DNA of 64,000 nt, from assembly GCA_012798695.1 (NCBI GenBank), contig JAAZMR010000076.1:32426-96425 (forward strand). The letters are read 5' to 3'. Below are positions 1 through 9,485 of this stretch, piece after piece. Source of the DNA: Bacillota bacterium (GTDB lineage: Bacteria > Bacillota > Limnochordia > DTU087). Positions within the stretch are counted from its first letter, which is position 1, and every line of letters begins with the position of its first letter. The notes beneath the pieces were generated by a model that was given only the letters and a program-made list of their open reading frames with translations, was not told the DNA's origin and did no database searches. A program made the position numbers and the translations under genes.

Positions 1-269
1 GCCCCGCAATACCGATAGTATCACTTCTCGCTGTTTGGTATGACGGATAAACCCGCGCCTGCTCGTTACCATGACAATCCCCCCAAAACAGGACAAGGAC
101 ATCCAAACAATAATGATTACCAACTACATACTAGCACTCAATCAAAGCTATGTCAACAGAGCACCGCAGCGAGATACCACCAGACCTAATGGCATCCCCT
201 TTTGGATAGTCCTGTGCCACGGAAAGGATTTTTCAGTGCCCAACTACATATCCTCCCTGAAGATCACCC
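1..269. other. Left-edge region without a recognisable gene
   Basis: I recognise no protein, RNA or repeat here. A short plus-strand frame (71-334) has no ribosome-binding site before its ATG and runs across the promoter and start region of the tRNA-Leu gene, so I treat it as chance. Confidence 0.5.
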
Positions 270-298
270 TTGTCAACGGTGAAGAAATATGCTATCAT
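270..298 (+). promoter_or_regulatory. Promoter of tRNA-Leu
   Basis: TTGTCA (270-275) and TATCAT (293-298) are separated by exactly 17 bases, a good housekeeping-sigma promoter. Predicted transcription start is about 305, giving a leader of some 43 bases before the tRNA. Confidence 0.75.
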
Positions 299-348
299 AA
301 TTTTGTCGCTGAAACTCCAGGATATGAGTTTTAGTTACGAGATATCGT

Positions 349-436
349 GCCGAAGTGGCGGAACAGGCAGACGCCCGCGACTCAAAATCGCGTGGGGTAA
401 CCCCCCGTGAGGGTTCGATTCCCTCCTTCGGCACCA
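349..436 (+). tRNA. tRNA-Leu (anticodon CAA)
   Basis: The acceptor arms GCCGAAG (349-355) and CTTCGGC (426-432) pair fully and are followed by A73 and an encoded CCA (434-436). The anticodon stem CGCGA/TCGCG encloses loop CTCAAAA with anticodon CAA at 383-385, which reads UUG codons. The long variable arm (GGGGTAACCCCCC) is of class II type as expected for leucine. The T-arm has GGTTCGATTCC. Confidence 0.96.
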
Positions 437-490
437 GAATTATTTCAGCCAGTTACTAATGGCTGTGGAACGCTCTCAGGCGGCCAACAG

Positions 491-510
491 TGCCTCTCGA
501 GGGCATTTTT
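491..510 (+). terminator. Possible terminator after tRNA-Leu
   Basis: A short hairpin (TGCCT 491-495 with GGGCA 501-505) is followed by TTTTT (506-510). The stem is only five pairs including one G-T, so it is a weak call. The rest of 437-658 shows no gene I can support. Confidence 0.4.
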
Positions 511-658
511 GCTTATAGGCATGATGGATTTTGCGGATTATCGCCATCTTTGCCTAAGCATCGATGATTTCAGCAAGGTACTTGGTCGGGACTATGGAGG
601 GCCGTACTTGCTCGGTGGAGCTTAGACCTCAAGCGTTGCATCCAGTCTAGCAAAATAG

Positions 659-705
659 ATAGCCCCCTTCACTAACCAGTATCCCCAATTAAAGAAGAGG
701 GCTAT
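659..705 (-). terminator. Terminator of the acc-pfk-pyk-ald operon
   Basis: ATAGCCCCCTTC (659-670) and GAAGAGGGCTAT (694-705) form a 12-pair stem with one mismatch. On the minus strand it is followed by CTATTTTGC. It lies about 90 bases past the stop of the last minus-strand gene (793), as expected for the end of that transcript. Confidence 0.65.
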
Positions 706-792
706 GCGTGGCTCATTTGAGTAAGAGCCGTTTTAGTCTAGAGTCAATCTATCCAGGAAATCAATGATGGTTAACGAAGGAGTCGCCTGTAC

Positions 793-1800
793 TTATCTAC
801 GCCCCTGAGCCAAGAACCGCCATAGTTCGTCCTCTGTTGGTTCAGATAGCTCCCGCTGGCTACCATCAGGCAAAACCAGGTTTCGAGTACTGGTAGTCAC
901 CCTTCCAACTGGGTAGGCTCTCACCCCTACCTTGGCTACCGCCTCTACTATAGGCACGTCAGGTGCTGCCGTAATCAACAGACTGCCAGAAGAGATGAGT
1001 CCCAAAGGGTCCAGCTGTAGTGCATCACAGATAGCCCTAGTCTCCGGTAAGACAGGCACATCCGCAATCTTGATCTCACACCCTAGGCAGCTGACAGATA
1101 ACACTTCCCACAGAGCCCCAGAAAATCCGCCTTCAGTAATATCATGGAGGGCCGATGCCCCTGCTCTAGCGGCAGCTAGGGCCTCTGGCACCACACTAAT
1201 CTGGTCTAAGAACTGGCGAGCTCGTTCCAATACCACGGAATCGACCTGTCCCGTCAATACCTGTCGGTGATCGGCGGCCAAGATCCCGGTGCCTTCGAAA
1301 CCAACACCCTTGGTCACATAGATGATATCACCCAGCTGAGAGCCGGAAGACGTCACATACCGATCCCGAGGAGCCCTCCCCAAGGCAGTTGTCACCACGA
1401 GCGGCCCCTGTACCTGTGAGGTCACCTCCGTATGCCCGCCGAGAATTTCGATCCCCAGCTCAGCGCAGGCGGCATCCATGTCTGCCATCAATCTGCCAAT
1501 AAACTCATCTGTAGTTCCTTCAGGCAGCAACAAGGCTACCTGAATGCCCACCGGCTCCGCAGCGTTTGCTGCCACATCATTGCAGGCTACATGGACGGCC
1601 AACCAACCCAAACGATGAGTAGCTCCGGTGATGGGATCAGTTGAAATCACACAAACTTCGTCTCCAAAATCAATGACCGCCGAATCTTCCCCTACCCCAG
1701 GCCGTAAGAGGATATCTGAACGGCGTTGATGTAACCGGTCAAAAACCAAACCTCTCAGTTTTTGCGGAGAGAGCTTACCAGCCTTCACTGTCCTATCCAC
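793..1800 (-). CDS. AIR synthase-related protein (HypE-like)
   Basis: 335 residues of the AIR synthase/HypE/selenophosphate synthetase fold. The N-terminal motif GVGEDSAVI (residues 35-43) matches the GxGDDAAV ATP-binding signature, followed by STDPITGA and a second metal/ATP segment LGGHTEVT. Family members are ATP-dependent; HypE dehydrates a carbamoyl group to cyanide for [NiFe] hydrogenase, but no hyp genes are nearby, so the substrate is unknown. The start is GTG behind GGAGG (AGAT spacer) and overlaps the alanine dehydrogenase gene by 16 bases, implying translational coupling. Last gene of the operon. Confidence 0.8.
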   Translation of the reverse strand: MDRTVKAGKLSPQKLRGLVFDRLHQRRSDILLRPGVGEDSAVIDFGDEVCVISTDPITGATHRLGWLAVHVACNDVAANAAEPVGIQVALLLPEGTTDEFIGRLMADMDAACAELGIEILGGHTEVTSQVQGPLVVTTALGRAPRDRYVTSSGSQLGDIIYVTKGVGFEGTGILAADHRQVLTGQVDSVVLERARQFLDQISVVPEALAAARAGASALHDITEGGFSGALWEVLSVSCLGCEIKIADVPVLPETRAICDALQLDPLGLISSGSLLITAAPDVPIVEAVAKVGVRAYPVGRVTTSTRNLVLPDGSQRELSEPTEDELWRFLAQGRR

Positions 1801-2909
1801 ATCTCCTCCAGGGGAACGTGTGATAATCCTAGTGCCTCTGCTACCACTTGGTGGACAATAGTTCCCCCAATAACATTGACACCCTTTGCCAATGATTCAT
1901 TGGCCAAAATAGCTCGACGAACCCCTTTTTCAGCTATCTCCAAGACATAAGGTAGTGTAGCATTAGTGAGTGCAAACGTGGAAGTACGGGGCACGGCCGC
2001 GGCGATATTGCCTACCGAATAGTGCACCACATCGTGTTTGATATAGATAGGCTCACTATGGGTAGTACGCCGATCAACTGTTTCAACACAGCCACCCTGA
2101 TCCACATCTATATCTACAATGACACTACCAGGTTTCATGGCCATTACCATGTCTTCTGTCACTAGAAGCGGAGTCCGTGCCCCCGGAATTAGAACCGCTC
2201 CAATCAGCAAATCAGCATATCCAACTGCTCGCTCGATATTATAAAGGTTAGACATGACCAGCATCACGTTACCATGGAGTATATCACTCAGGTAACGCAG
2301 GCGCTCGGGATTCTTCTCAATAATGGTCACGTGAGCTCCCATACCCACAGCAATCTTGGCAGCATTGCTGCCCACCATGCCGCCCCCTAAGATCACTACC
2401 TCCGCCGGTGGCACCCCGGGCACACCGCCGAGAAGCACCCCTCTGCCTCCATAGATCTTTTCAAGGTATTGAGCACCCACCTGCACAGCCATGCGACCAG
2501 CCACTTCACTCATGGGTTTTAGCAAGGGCAGAGAGCCGTCAGTCATCTGGATCGTCTCATAGGCAATGGCTGTGACGTGCTGCTCGATCAAAGCCTCGGT
2601 CAATTCTGGCTCTGCAGCTAGATGTAAGTAAGTGAATAGAACCTGACCAGGCCGCAGAAGGTCATATTCTGAGGGCAATGGTTCTTTGACTTTGACAACC
2701 ATATCCGCTGTCTTGATCAGACTCACGCTGTCTGACATAATTTCCGCTCCGGCAACCTGATATTCCTCATCAAAGATGCCACTACCTCTTCCAGCACCTG
2801 TTTCTACCATCACCTGGTGTCCCCGCCTGGTCAGTTCTTCAGCCCCAGCCGGAGTCAAAGCGACTCGATTCTCGCTATCTTTTACTTCCCGAGGTACACC
2901 GATGATCAT
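1785..2909 (-). CDS. ald: Alanine dehydrogenase
   Basis: 374 residues, the normal length. Converts L-alanine to pyruvate and ammonia with NAD+. The N-terminus MIIGVPREVKDSENRVAL is diagnostic of the family; a nucleotide-binding GGGMVGSNAAKIA lies near residue 170 and IDVDQGGCVET near 270. A frame extends nine codons further upstream, but the ATG at 2909 is preceded by GGGAGGGAGCGGAAC and matches family N-termini, so I use it. It follows pyk closely, placing pyruvate-to-alanine conversion downstream of glycolysis in one transcript. Confidence 0.95.
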   Translation of the reverse strand: MIIGVPREVKDSENRVALTPAGAEELTRRGHQVMVETGAGRGSGIFDEEYQVAGAEIMSDSVSLIKTADMVVKVKEPLPSEYDLLRPGQVLFTYLHLAAEPELTEALIEQHVTAIAYETIQMTDGSLPLLKPMSEVAGRMAVQVGAQYLEKIYGGRGVLLGGVPGVPPAEVVILGGGMVGSNAAKIAVGMGAHVTIIEKNPERLRYLSDILHGNVMLVMSNLYNIERAVGYADLLIGAVLIPGARTPLLVTEDMVMAMKPGSVIVDIDVDQGGCVETVDRRTTHSEPIYIKHDVVHYSVGNIAAAVPRTSTFALTNATLPYVLEIAEKGVRRAILANESLAKGVNVIGGTIVHQVVAEALGLSHVPLEEMWIGQ

Positions 2910-2960
2910 GTTCCGCTCCCTCCCATCTTCAAACACACTTTGGCTATAAGCTTTGAGTTT

Positions 2961-4379
2961 CTACTCAACGCGATGGACTTGCAGCAAGTTGGTTGACCCT
3001 GGCTTATCGGTCATTACTCCAGCCGAAATTGCGACCACATCACCCCGGTGCACCAGCCCACTGCGCAACGCTGCACGAATAGATACATCCAACATGTCAT
3101 CAATATCATAGGTGGGTGGCACCAAAATCGGACAAACTCCCCAAACCAGAGCTAATTGACGTACGACCTCTTCATGAGGTGTCATAGCCAGAATTGGCGC
3201 TTTGGGACGGTACCGGGAAACCATTCTGGCAGTCGATCCCGATTGTGTAGCACATATGATAGCAGTAGCATTGACATCCCGCGATGTCTGCCAGGTGGCA
3301 TAACTGATGGCTTCAGCGATAGAAAGCTCATCATTGAGACGTTCAGTCTCTGTGATTTGGTGACCGAGTAGGGAACACTCAGTCCGCTGAGCGATTGTAC
3401 TCATCATCTCTACGGCTAGTACCGGGTATTTACCTACAGCAGTCTCTCCAGACAACATTACTGCATCGGTGCCATCTAGGATAGCGGTCGCTACGTCTGT
3501 GACCTCCGCTCTTGTAGGTCGCGCATTCCGAGCCATGGAGTCTAGCATTTGCGTGGCCGTGATTACGGGTTTACCCGCTACATTGCATTTGTGAATAATC
3601 ATCTTTTGGATAAATGGAACTTCCTCAGGCTGCATCTCTACTCCCATGTCGCCTCTTGCCACCATCACGCCATCAGCTACGGCGAGGATCTCGTCAATAT
3701 TCTCCACGCCTTCATGGTTCTCAATCTTAGCGATTATAGGAATGTCGGCTCCTGCGGAACGAATGATCTCTCGTACTGTCTCGATACCTTCTGCCCGTCG
3801 CACAAAGGAGGCGGCTACCATGTCTACTCCATGTTCAACCCCGAATTGCAGATCCTGAATATCTGCATCTGTGACCGGTGGTAGGTCTACGGTTACCCCA
3901 GGCAAGCTGAGCCCCTTACGAGAACTCAGTTCTCCTCCGATCATCACCTGACAGTACACATCGTTGCCTTTCACTTCCTGGACTTCTAGCTTCAGCAGGC
4001 CATCATCAAGGTAAATCACATTGCCTGGCCCGACATCTTGAGGAAGCTTTTTGTAGTTGACCGATACCCTATGGGAGCTTCCCTCACATTCTTCGGTGGT
4101 GATGATGAATGTTCCACCATTTTCCAACATTACCTTGCCAGGGATGTCCCCTATACGAATCTTGGGTCCTTGAATATCTTGCATTATCCCCAGCACTTTT
4201 CCTTGCTTACTGGCAACTGCCCGCAGCCGTCGTAAACGCTCCAAATGTTCCCCATGAGTGCCATGGGAAAAATTGAGTCTTGCCACATTCATACCTGCCC
4301 TGAGCAAATTGGCCATCGTCTCAGCTGCATCACTTGCCGGTCCAATGGTGCACACGATTTTGGTCTTCCGCACACTCAT
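2961..4379 (-). CDS. pyk: Pyruvate kinase
   Basis: 472 residues. Transfers phosphate from PEP to ADP in the last step of glycolysis. Seen: start MSVRKTKIVCTIGPAS, the metal/substrate region IIAKIENHEGVENIDE, and the effector-domain segment ITATQMLDSM...PTRAEVTDVA followed by MLSGETAVGKYP. It lacks the extra C-terminal PEP-utiliser-like domain found in Bacillus enzymes (about 585 residues), so it is the short form. AGGAGGGG directly precedes the ATG. It sits after pfkA in the standard Firmicutes order. Confidence 0.97.
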   Translation of the reverse strand: MSVRKTKIVCTIGPASDAAETMANLLRAGMNVARLNFSHGTHGEHLERLRRLRAVASKQGKVLGIMQDIQGPKIRIGDIPGKVMLENGGTFIITTEECEGSSHRVSVNYKKLPQDVGPGNVIYLDDGLLKLEVQEVKGNDVYCQVMIGGELSSRKGLSLPGVTVDLPPVTDADIQDLQFGVEHGVDMVAASFVRRAEGIETVREIIRSAGADIPIIAKIENHEGVENIDEILAVADGVMVARGDMGVEMQPEEVPFIQKMIIHKCNVAGKPVITATQMLDSMARNARPTRAEVTDVATAILDGTDAVMLSGETAVGKYPVLAVEMMSTIAQRTECSLLGHQITETERLNDELSIAEAISYATWQTSRDVNATAIICATQSGSTARMVSRYRPKAPILAMTPHEEVVRQLALVWGVCPILVPPTYDIDDMLDVSIRAALRSGLVHRGDVVAISAGVMTDKPGSTNLLQVHRVE

Positions 4380-4554
4380 CCCCTCCTATGGTTGGGTGGA
4401 GTTCTTACTCTGAACCCATTATCCGCTCTTCTCTACGATACACCATAGTTGTTACAATATGATAAAGCAAAGTGGCGAGGCCCAAGATTGACAACACCTC
4501 ACCACCATCAATTATGCGCTCTTTGCTCAGCCAAATCACGGGTGCCAACGGGAA

Positions 4555-5553
4555 TTACTGGGAAGCCAAGATATGGGCTAGCCGATAGAATTCATGATCA
4601 ATTTGCTTCTCCTGTCGGAAAACCTCTTCCAGAGGTGTAGCTTGGATTTCTGTATGAACAACACCCACCATGCACCCGGCTTGCCCCTCTCGCAGCATTT
4701 CTACGGCTCGCGCTCCCAACCGGCTAGCCATGATTCTGTCCTGTGCCGTAGGATTGCCCCCCCTCTGAATATGGCCAAGCACTGTTACCCGGGTCTCAAA
4801 GCCTGTCTTTTCTCTCACATAGCTCCCTATATGAAAGGCACTGCTCTCATCGAGGCTTCGACCTGTCTTGAAATTTCCCCCTACCCCCTCCGCCACCAAC
4901 ACAATACTATGAGCCTTACCGAGCTCATATCCACTGATGAGACGCTGGCAGACACCATCGAGATCGGCGTCAATTTCCGGGATTAACACGGTTTCGGCTC
5001 CACCAGCCAAACCAGCATGCAGGGCTATGTGGCCACTGTGCCGACCCATTACTTCAACAACATAAATCCGCTCATGGGAGCTAGCCGTGTCTCTAATTTT
5101 GTTGATAGCTTCAACTACCGTGTTAACAGTAGTATCAAACCCTATTGAATAATCGGTACATGGTATGTCGTTATCAATGGTCGCCGGTATACCGACCACG
5201 TCGATACCGGCTGCTTGCAGCCGCATCCCACCTCTAAAGGAACCATCTCCACCAATGATCACGAGGCCTTCAACACCTGCTTTCTGTAGGTTTTGAATGG
5301 CCAGGGCTTGTCCTTCAGGTGTAGGAAACTCCTCAGAGCGGGCACTCTTTAGAATCGTGCCTCCTCTATGAACAATATCAGCTACGGAGCGAGGGTTAAG
5401 CTCAATGAATTCATTATGAATAAGGCCATGAAATCCCCGCAATACGCCCAAAACAGTCATGTGGTAGAATCCCGCAGTGCGAACGACCGCCCGTATAGCA
5501 GCATTCATACCCGGGGCATCTCCCCCCGAAGTCAATACAGCGATTTTCTCCAT
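4555..5553 (-). CDS. pfkA: 6-phosphofructokinase (ATP-type)
   Basis: 332 residues. Phosphorylates fructose 6-phosphate. SGGDAPGMNAAIR at the N-terminus and IGGDGS (Gly at the position equivalent to E. coli 104) mark the ATP-using rather than pyrophosphate-using class. The catalytic segment reads IPATIDNDIPCTD: Ala stands at the position equivalent to Gly124, where PPi enzymes carry Lys, so ATP use is still favoured. MGRHSGHIAL and IQRGG are also conserved. Lies between accA and pyk in one operon. Confidence 0.95.
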   Translation of the reverse strand: MEKIAVLTSGGDAPGMNAAIRAVVRTAGFYHMTVLGVLRGFHGLIHNEFIELNPRSVADIVHRGGTILKSARSEEFPTPEGQALAIQNLQKAGVEGLVIIGGDGSFRGGMRLQAAGIDVVGIPATIDNDIPCTDYSIGFDTTVNTVVEAINKIRDTASSHERIYVVEVMGRHSGHIALHAGLAGGAETVLIPEIDADLDGVCQRLISGYELGKAHSIVLVAEGVGGNFKTGRSLDESSAFHIGSYVREKTGFETRVTVLGHIQRGGNPTAQDRIMASRLGARAVEMLREGQAGCMVGVVHTEIQATPLEEVFRQEKQIDHEFYRLAHILASQ

Positions 5554-5635
5554 GGAAATGACGTGCCATCAACCAACAACAAATTCATGTCAGCTTTTGT
5601 CAGGCGACGCCAACCTACCTCCCCTCCAGTATCCT

Positions 5636-6619
5636 TCATCTAATCTCAGAGACAGCCACGGCTTTCTCTCGCCACTTGCCCAACTGGCGAAATCTTGACA
5701 AACGTTTCTCAACCAGCTCTTCTGCCGGGGGTCGCAGCACATGTGCTAGATTCTCTCGCAAAGCAGCCTTGAGATTAGCGGCCGCCTCCTGGTGATTCTT
5801 GTGGGCACCCCCTAGCGGTTCCGGTACTACAGCATCGATAGCACCTAGACTGATCAGATCGTCAGCCGTCAGCCTCAGAGCGGCTGCTGCTTCTGGTGCC
5901 TTAGTGGAATCTTTCCACAGAATCTGGGCACACATCTCTGGCGAGATTACGGAATACCAAGCATGCTCCAGCATTAAAATTCGATCACCGATGCCGATAG
6001 CCAAAGCTCCGCCACTACCACCTTCGCCCGTGATCACACAGACGATAGGGACATGCAGAAACGACATCTGCCTAATGCATTCAGCAATGGCATTGCCTTG
6101 ACCACGCTCTTCGGCCTCTATGCCCGGATAGGCACCTACTACATCGATCAGGGAAATAATCGGGCGGCCAAACTTATCTGCTTGTTCCATGAGACGTAAA
6201 GCTTTGCGATAACCTTCAGGATGGGGCAAACCAAAGTTGCGACGGATATTCTCCTTGGTATCTCGGCCTTTCTGTGGACCGATCACTGTTACCGGTACAC
6301 CCTCGAAAGTGGCCAACCCACCTACTATGGCAGGATCGTCACGATAGTGTCTATCTCCATGCAACTCGAGGAAATCATCAAAAATCATTTCTATATAATC
6401 TAGTGTAGTAGGACGCTTAGGATGGCGAGCCAGCAGCACTTGCTGCCAAGCTGATAGGTTTTGGTAGATCTCCCGACGTAGATAATCAGCCTTCTTCTCT
6501 AAAGTAGCTATCTCCCGGGATAGGTCCATATCCTCTTCGGTAGTGAATTTCTGCAGTTCAGCAATCCGCAGCTCCAGCTCATAGAGGGGCTTCTCCCATT
6601 CAAAGAGCCCGTTACGCAC
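5636..6619 (-). CDS. accA: Acetyl-CoA carboxylase carboxyltransferase subunit alpha
   Basis: 327 residues, typical of AccA. With AccD it moves the carboxyl group from carboxybiotin to acetyl-CoA, giving malonyl-CoA. Visible: an N-terminal helical segment (FEWEKPLYELELRIAEL), DYIEMIFDDFLELHGDR, GYRKALRLMEQADKFGRPI and the oxyanion region GEGGSGGALAIGI. The start is GTG and overlaps the end of accD by 8 bases. No accB or accC is in this window, so the biotin half of the complex is encoded elsewhere. Confidence 0.96.
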   Translation of the reverse strand: MRNGLFEWEKPLYELELRIAELQKFTTEEDMDLSREIATLEKKADYLRREIYQNLSAWQQVLLARHPKRPTTLDYIEMIFDDFLELHGDRHYRDDPAIVGGLATFEGVPVTVIGPQKGRDTKENIRRNFGLPHPEGYRKALRLMEQADKFGRPIISLIDVVGAYPGIEAEERGQGNAIAECIRQMSFLHVPIVCVITGEGGSGGALAIGIGDRILMLEHAWYSVISPEMCAQILWKDSTKAPEAAAALRLTADDLISLGAIDAVVPEPLGGAHKNHQEAAANLKAALRENLAHVLRPPAEELVEKRLSRFRQLGKWREKAVAVSEIR

Positions 6620-7484
6620 TGGGAACCAGCCCCTTTCCGTGTAGGCATAAGATACGGCCCAACACTTGTCTCATATCCTTACGATGAACGATTTTATCAA
6701 TCATACCATGTTCCATAGCAAATTCAGCACTTTGGAACCCATTGGGCAATTTCTGTCGAGTAGTCTCTTCTACGATCCGTGGACCGGCAAACCCGATTAG
6801 TGCTCCAGGTTCGGCTATCAATATATCGCCTAAGCAGGCGAAACTGGCATATACCCCACCTAGTGTAGGATTGGTCAATACTGATAAGTATAAGAGACCA
6901 GCCCGGTTATGTCGTTCGGCGGCTTGGCTAGTCTTGGCCATCTGCATCAATGACAAGATACCTTCCTGCATTCTGGCTCCCCCACCACCGGCAGAAAAGA
7001 TCACCACCGGCAGCTCAAGTTCAATGGCACTCTCGAAAGCCCGGGTCACCCGTTCTCCTACCACTGATCCCATGCTGCCAGCCATAAAATCGAAATCGGC
7101 TATTGCTAGCATACAAGAAGTGCCTTGGATAGCCGCTTTCCCAATAATCAGGGCCTCGTCTAAACCGGTTTTCTCCTGTGCTTGAGCGAGCTTATCAGAA
7201 TAGCCTGGAAAGTCCAAAGGATTCTCCGACACCAAATGGGTGTGAAGCTCCTCAAAAGAGCCCTCATCTGCTATCTGGCGTAATCTTTCCCAAACACCTA
7301 TACGAAAATGGAAGCCACATTTCTCACAGACATAATAGTTCTTCTCCAGACCCTTCTTGTAAATCAGGTTCATACATTGGGGACATTTCTGCCATAACCC
7401 TGCAGAAGTATCTTGTTTGATGGAGACTGCCTGGGGCCGGACGGTAACGTATTTCGGCTTCGTGCGAAACAGATCCTTGAACAT
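6612..7484 (-). CDS. accD: Acetyl-CoA carboxylase carboxyltransferase subunit beta
   Basis: 290 residues. Beta half of the carboxyltransferase. A four-cysteine zinc ribbon is visible at C34, C37, C53 and C56 (CPQC...CEKC), followed by the carboxyltransferase core with FSAGGGGARMQEG and GVYASFA. Directly upstream of, and overlapping, accA, as in many Clostridia. An ATG with GGAGTGGGGTGA upstream supports this start. Confidence 0.97.
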   Translation of the reverse strand: MFKDLFRTKPKYVTVRPQAVSIKQDTSAGLWQKCPQCMNLIYKKGLEKNYYVCEKCGFHFRIGVWERLRQIADEGSFEELHTHLVSENPLDFPGYSDKLAQAQEKTGLDEALIIGKAAIQGTSCMLAIADFDFMAGSMGSVVGERVTRAFESAIELELPVVIFSAGGGGARMQEGILSLMQMAKTSQAAERHNRAGLLYLSVLTNPTLGGVYASFACLGDILIAEPGALIGFAGPRIVEETTRQKLPNGFQSAEFAMEHGMIDKIVHRKDMRQVLGRILCLHGKGLVPSA

Positions 7485-7498
7485 TCACCCCACTCCTT

Positions 7499-7693
7499 CT
7501 AAGAGCCCATGGATCTGCAAAGGATATCTTGGGCTTCTTCTGCCTCCAATTCTGAAACCAGGATTTCATAGTACTTCCGATGTTTGCCTGCTCCTACCAA
7601 CCGCAGGGTCGCCATAATGCCCTCTTCTTCTAGAACACCTTTCAGCCTTTCTGCAGCTGGTAGGTCCTGAGCCACGTAGACTACTGTCAACAT
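7499..7693 (-). CDS. Small DUF2007-like protein
   Basis: 64 residues, no signal peptide or membrane segment. The sequence (VVYVAQDLPAAERLKGVLE...EILVSELEAEEAQDIL) has the beta-alpha-beta pattern of the DUF2007/'putative signal transducing protein' family, a small ferredoxin-like fold of unknown role. It has a GGAGG site ten bases before the ATG and sits 15 bases before accD, a position I recall for this family in Clostridia. Possibly regulatory for the carboxylase, but that is inference. Confidence 0.7.
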   Translation of the reverse strand: MLTVVYVAQDLPAAERLKGVLEEEGIMATLRLVGAGKHRKYYEILVSELEAEEAQDILCRSMGS

Positions 7694-7726
7694 CGGACAG
7701 ACTCCTCCTTCAGTGTAACGAAGAAG

Positions 7727-7969
7727 CTATTTGTTCTCCTCATCCGCCCCTGCTCGGAGTCGACCATGGCCGGTCAAGACTTCGGCTGCACCCCGGATCT
7801 TGATTGCGGAGGTATGAGCGGTAAACTGGGCAATCATGACTTCGCCTCGATCAAGCTTCTCACTATGATGAAACTTGGTCGTCTCACCCCGCGTCAAGCC
7901 GATGATGGACACACCATCTTCAAGTGCTTTGACAATCACATACTCGCCTGATACAGGTGTGTCTGCCAT
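7727..7969 (-). CDS. mtrB: Trp RNA-binding attenuation protein (TRAP)
   Basis: 80 residues. TRAP forms an 11-subunit ring that, when loaded with tryptophan, wraps RNA containing 11 GAG/UAG repeats and blocks trp expression. The core IIGLTRGETTKFHHSEKLD and AQFTAHTSAIKIRG are almost identical to Bacillus MtrB, with the RNA-contacting Lys (KFHH...EKLD) and the K-x-R pair (IKIRG) retained. A frame opens six codons earlier, but GGAGGGG sits eight bases before the ATG at 7969. No trp genes or repeat-type binding sites are nearby; here it heads the acc-pfk-pyk string. Confidence 0.93.
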   Translation of the reverse strand: MADTPVSGEYVIVKALEDGVSIIGLTRGETTKFHHSEKLDRGEVMIAQFTAHTSAIKIRGAAEVLTGHGRLRAGADEENK

Positions 7970-8076
7970 AGCCCAATCCCCCTCCAATCACCTGGTAAAA
8001 CTCGTTACAATCATATCCTACACCCCTAGAGCTGTCAAGCACACGCAACCTCAAGAAACCCTTGGTATCCTGGGCC

Positions 8077-9384
8077 TTAAAGCATCTCCAAAAGCGGACT
8101 GCCTAAGTGTTCCTGAAGGGCATCTTCCTCTTGTTCGGGGATCCTTTGAACATCAGCACCCAACTGTCTGAGCTTGACATCGAGATGCTCATAACCCCGG
8201 TCAACCAACTCCACGCCACTGATTTCCGTCTCCCCTTTGGCCGCCAAGGCCGCCAGCACCAGCGCCGCACCTGCCCGCAGATCTGTAGCTTCAACCTGAG
8301 CACCAGTCAATTCCATTACTCCGCGGATAATCGCCGTGTCTCGGTCGACTCTGATATCAGCTCCCATGCGGCGGAGTTCATCGACATAGCGGAAGCGATC
8401 GAAAATCGTCTCCCGAATGATACTAGCCCCATCGGCGATCGACATCATGGCAGCAAAAGGTTGCTGGAGATCAGTGGGGAAACCCGGGTAAGGAGCAGTC
8501 TCGAGATCTACAGCCTGCGGACGGTGCTTGGAAGACACTCGGATCGTGTCAACAGTTTCTTCGATCTCTAAACCTGCTTCCTCACATTTCAGGATCGTGG
8601 AGCGCAGATGTTCAGGAACTACGTTTTCCAGCACCAACTCTCCTCCGGTAATACCACAAGCCACCATAAAGGTCCCAGCTTCTATTCGATCAGAGATAAT
8701 CCCATACTCCGTTCCCCTCAGGCTGTCTACACCATCGATGCGGATGACGTCTGTACCCGCTCCCCGAACTCGTGCCCCCATCGAGTTCAGGTAAATAGCC
8801 AGGTCCACAACCTCAGGTTCCTTGGCTGCATTTTCCAGTATTGTGCTACCTTGGGCGCGGCTCGCAGCTAACATGAGGTTAATGGTAGTGCCAACACTGG
8901 AACGATTGATGTAGATCTTGCTGCCCACCAGTTTAGAAGCTTCTGCCTTCACGAACCCGTGCTCAATGCTGACCGCAGCTCCCAGTGACTGAAACCCCTT
9001 TAAGTGGTAATCGACAGGACGTGAGCCTAGGGCACAACCCCCGGGAAGGGGGACCTCCGCCTTACCTAACCGTGCCAGCAACAAACCTGTCACATAAAAA
9101 GAAGCCCGCATCCTCCGCACCAAATCATATGAAGCTTGGTACCTGTCTAGTCCATCTGGTATCACGTGCAGACGCTTTTGTTCATCGAACCAGATCTCTG
9201 CACCTAGCTCCTGTAAGATCATACTGATTGTGTATACATCAATATCACGGGGAATGTTTTCCAGTACGCTTTCCCCATCGGCTAGACACGCTGCTACAAT
9301 AATCGGCAGCGCGCTATTCTTCGCACCACTAATACGTACATTACCTTTTAGGGGTGTGCCTCCCCTAATCAGCAGTTTCGCCAC
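8077..9384 (-). CDS. murA: UDP-N-acetylglucosamine 1-carboxyvinyltransferase
   Basis: 435 residues. First committed step of peptidoglycan precursor synthesis, adding enolpyruvyl from PEP to UDP-GlcNAc. Seen: SGAKNSALPI with the catalytic Lys-Asn pair, and the flexible loop LPGGCALGSRPVD carrying the Cys that fosfomycin alkylates, so the protein is of the fosfomycin-sensitive type at that residue. Two tandem GTG codons are possible starts; the second (9384) has GGAGG seven bases upstream and is preferred. It stands alone next to ireB. Confidence 0.95.
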   Translation of the reverse strand: MAKLLIRGGTPLKGNVRISGAKNSALPIIVAACLADGESVLENIPRDIDVYTISMILQELGAEIWFDEQKRLHVIPDGLDRYQASYDLVRRMRASFYVTGLLLARLGKAEVPLPGGCALGSRPVDYHLKGFQSLGAAVSIEHGFVKAEASKLVGSKIYINRSSVGTTINLMLAASRAQGSTILENAAKEPEVVDLAIYLNSMGARVRGAGTDVIRIDGVDSLRGTEYGIISDRIEAGTFMVACGITGGELVLENVVPEHLRSTILKCEEAGLEIEETVDTIRVSSKHRPQAVDLETAPYPGFPTDLQQPFAAMMSIADGASIIRETIFDRFRYVDELRRMGADIRVDRDTAIIRGVMELTGAQVEATDLRAGAALVLAALAAKGETEISGVELVDRGYEHLDVKLRQLGADVQRIPEQEEDALQEHLGSPLLEML

Positions 9385-9485
9385 CACACTACCTCCCCAA
9401 TCACAGGGTACTGTCGGAGACTCCTAATACCGCAGAAAGCCATTTCGTAGGGATAGGGGATTGATCAGATCCCCGCCATTTCCCA

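Noticed and set aside
71..334. 87-residue plus-strand frame at the left edge
   Set aside because: No ribosome site, no family resemblance, and it spans the tRNA-Leu promoter and its start of transcription.
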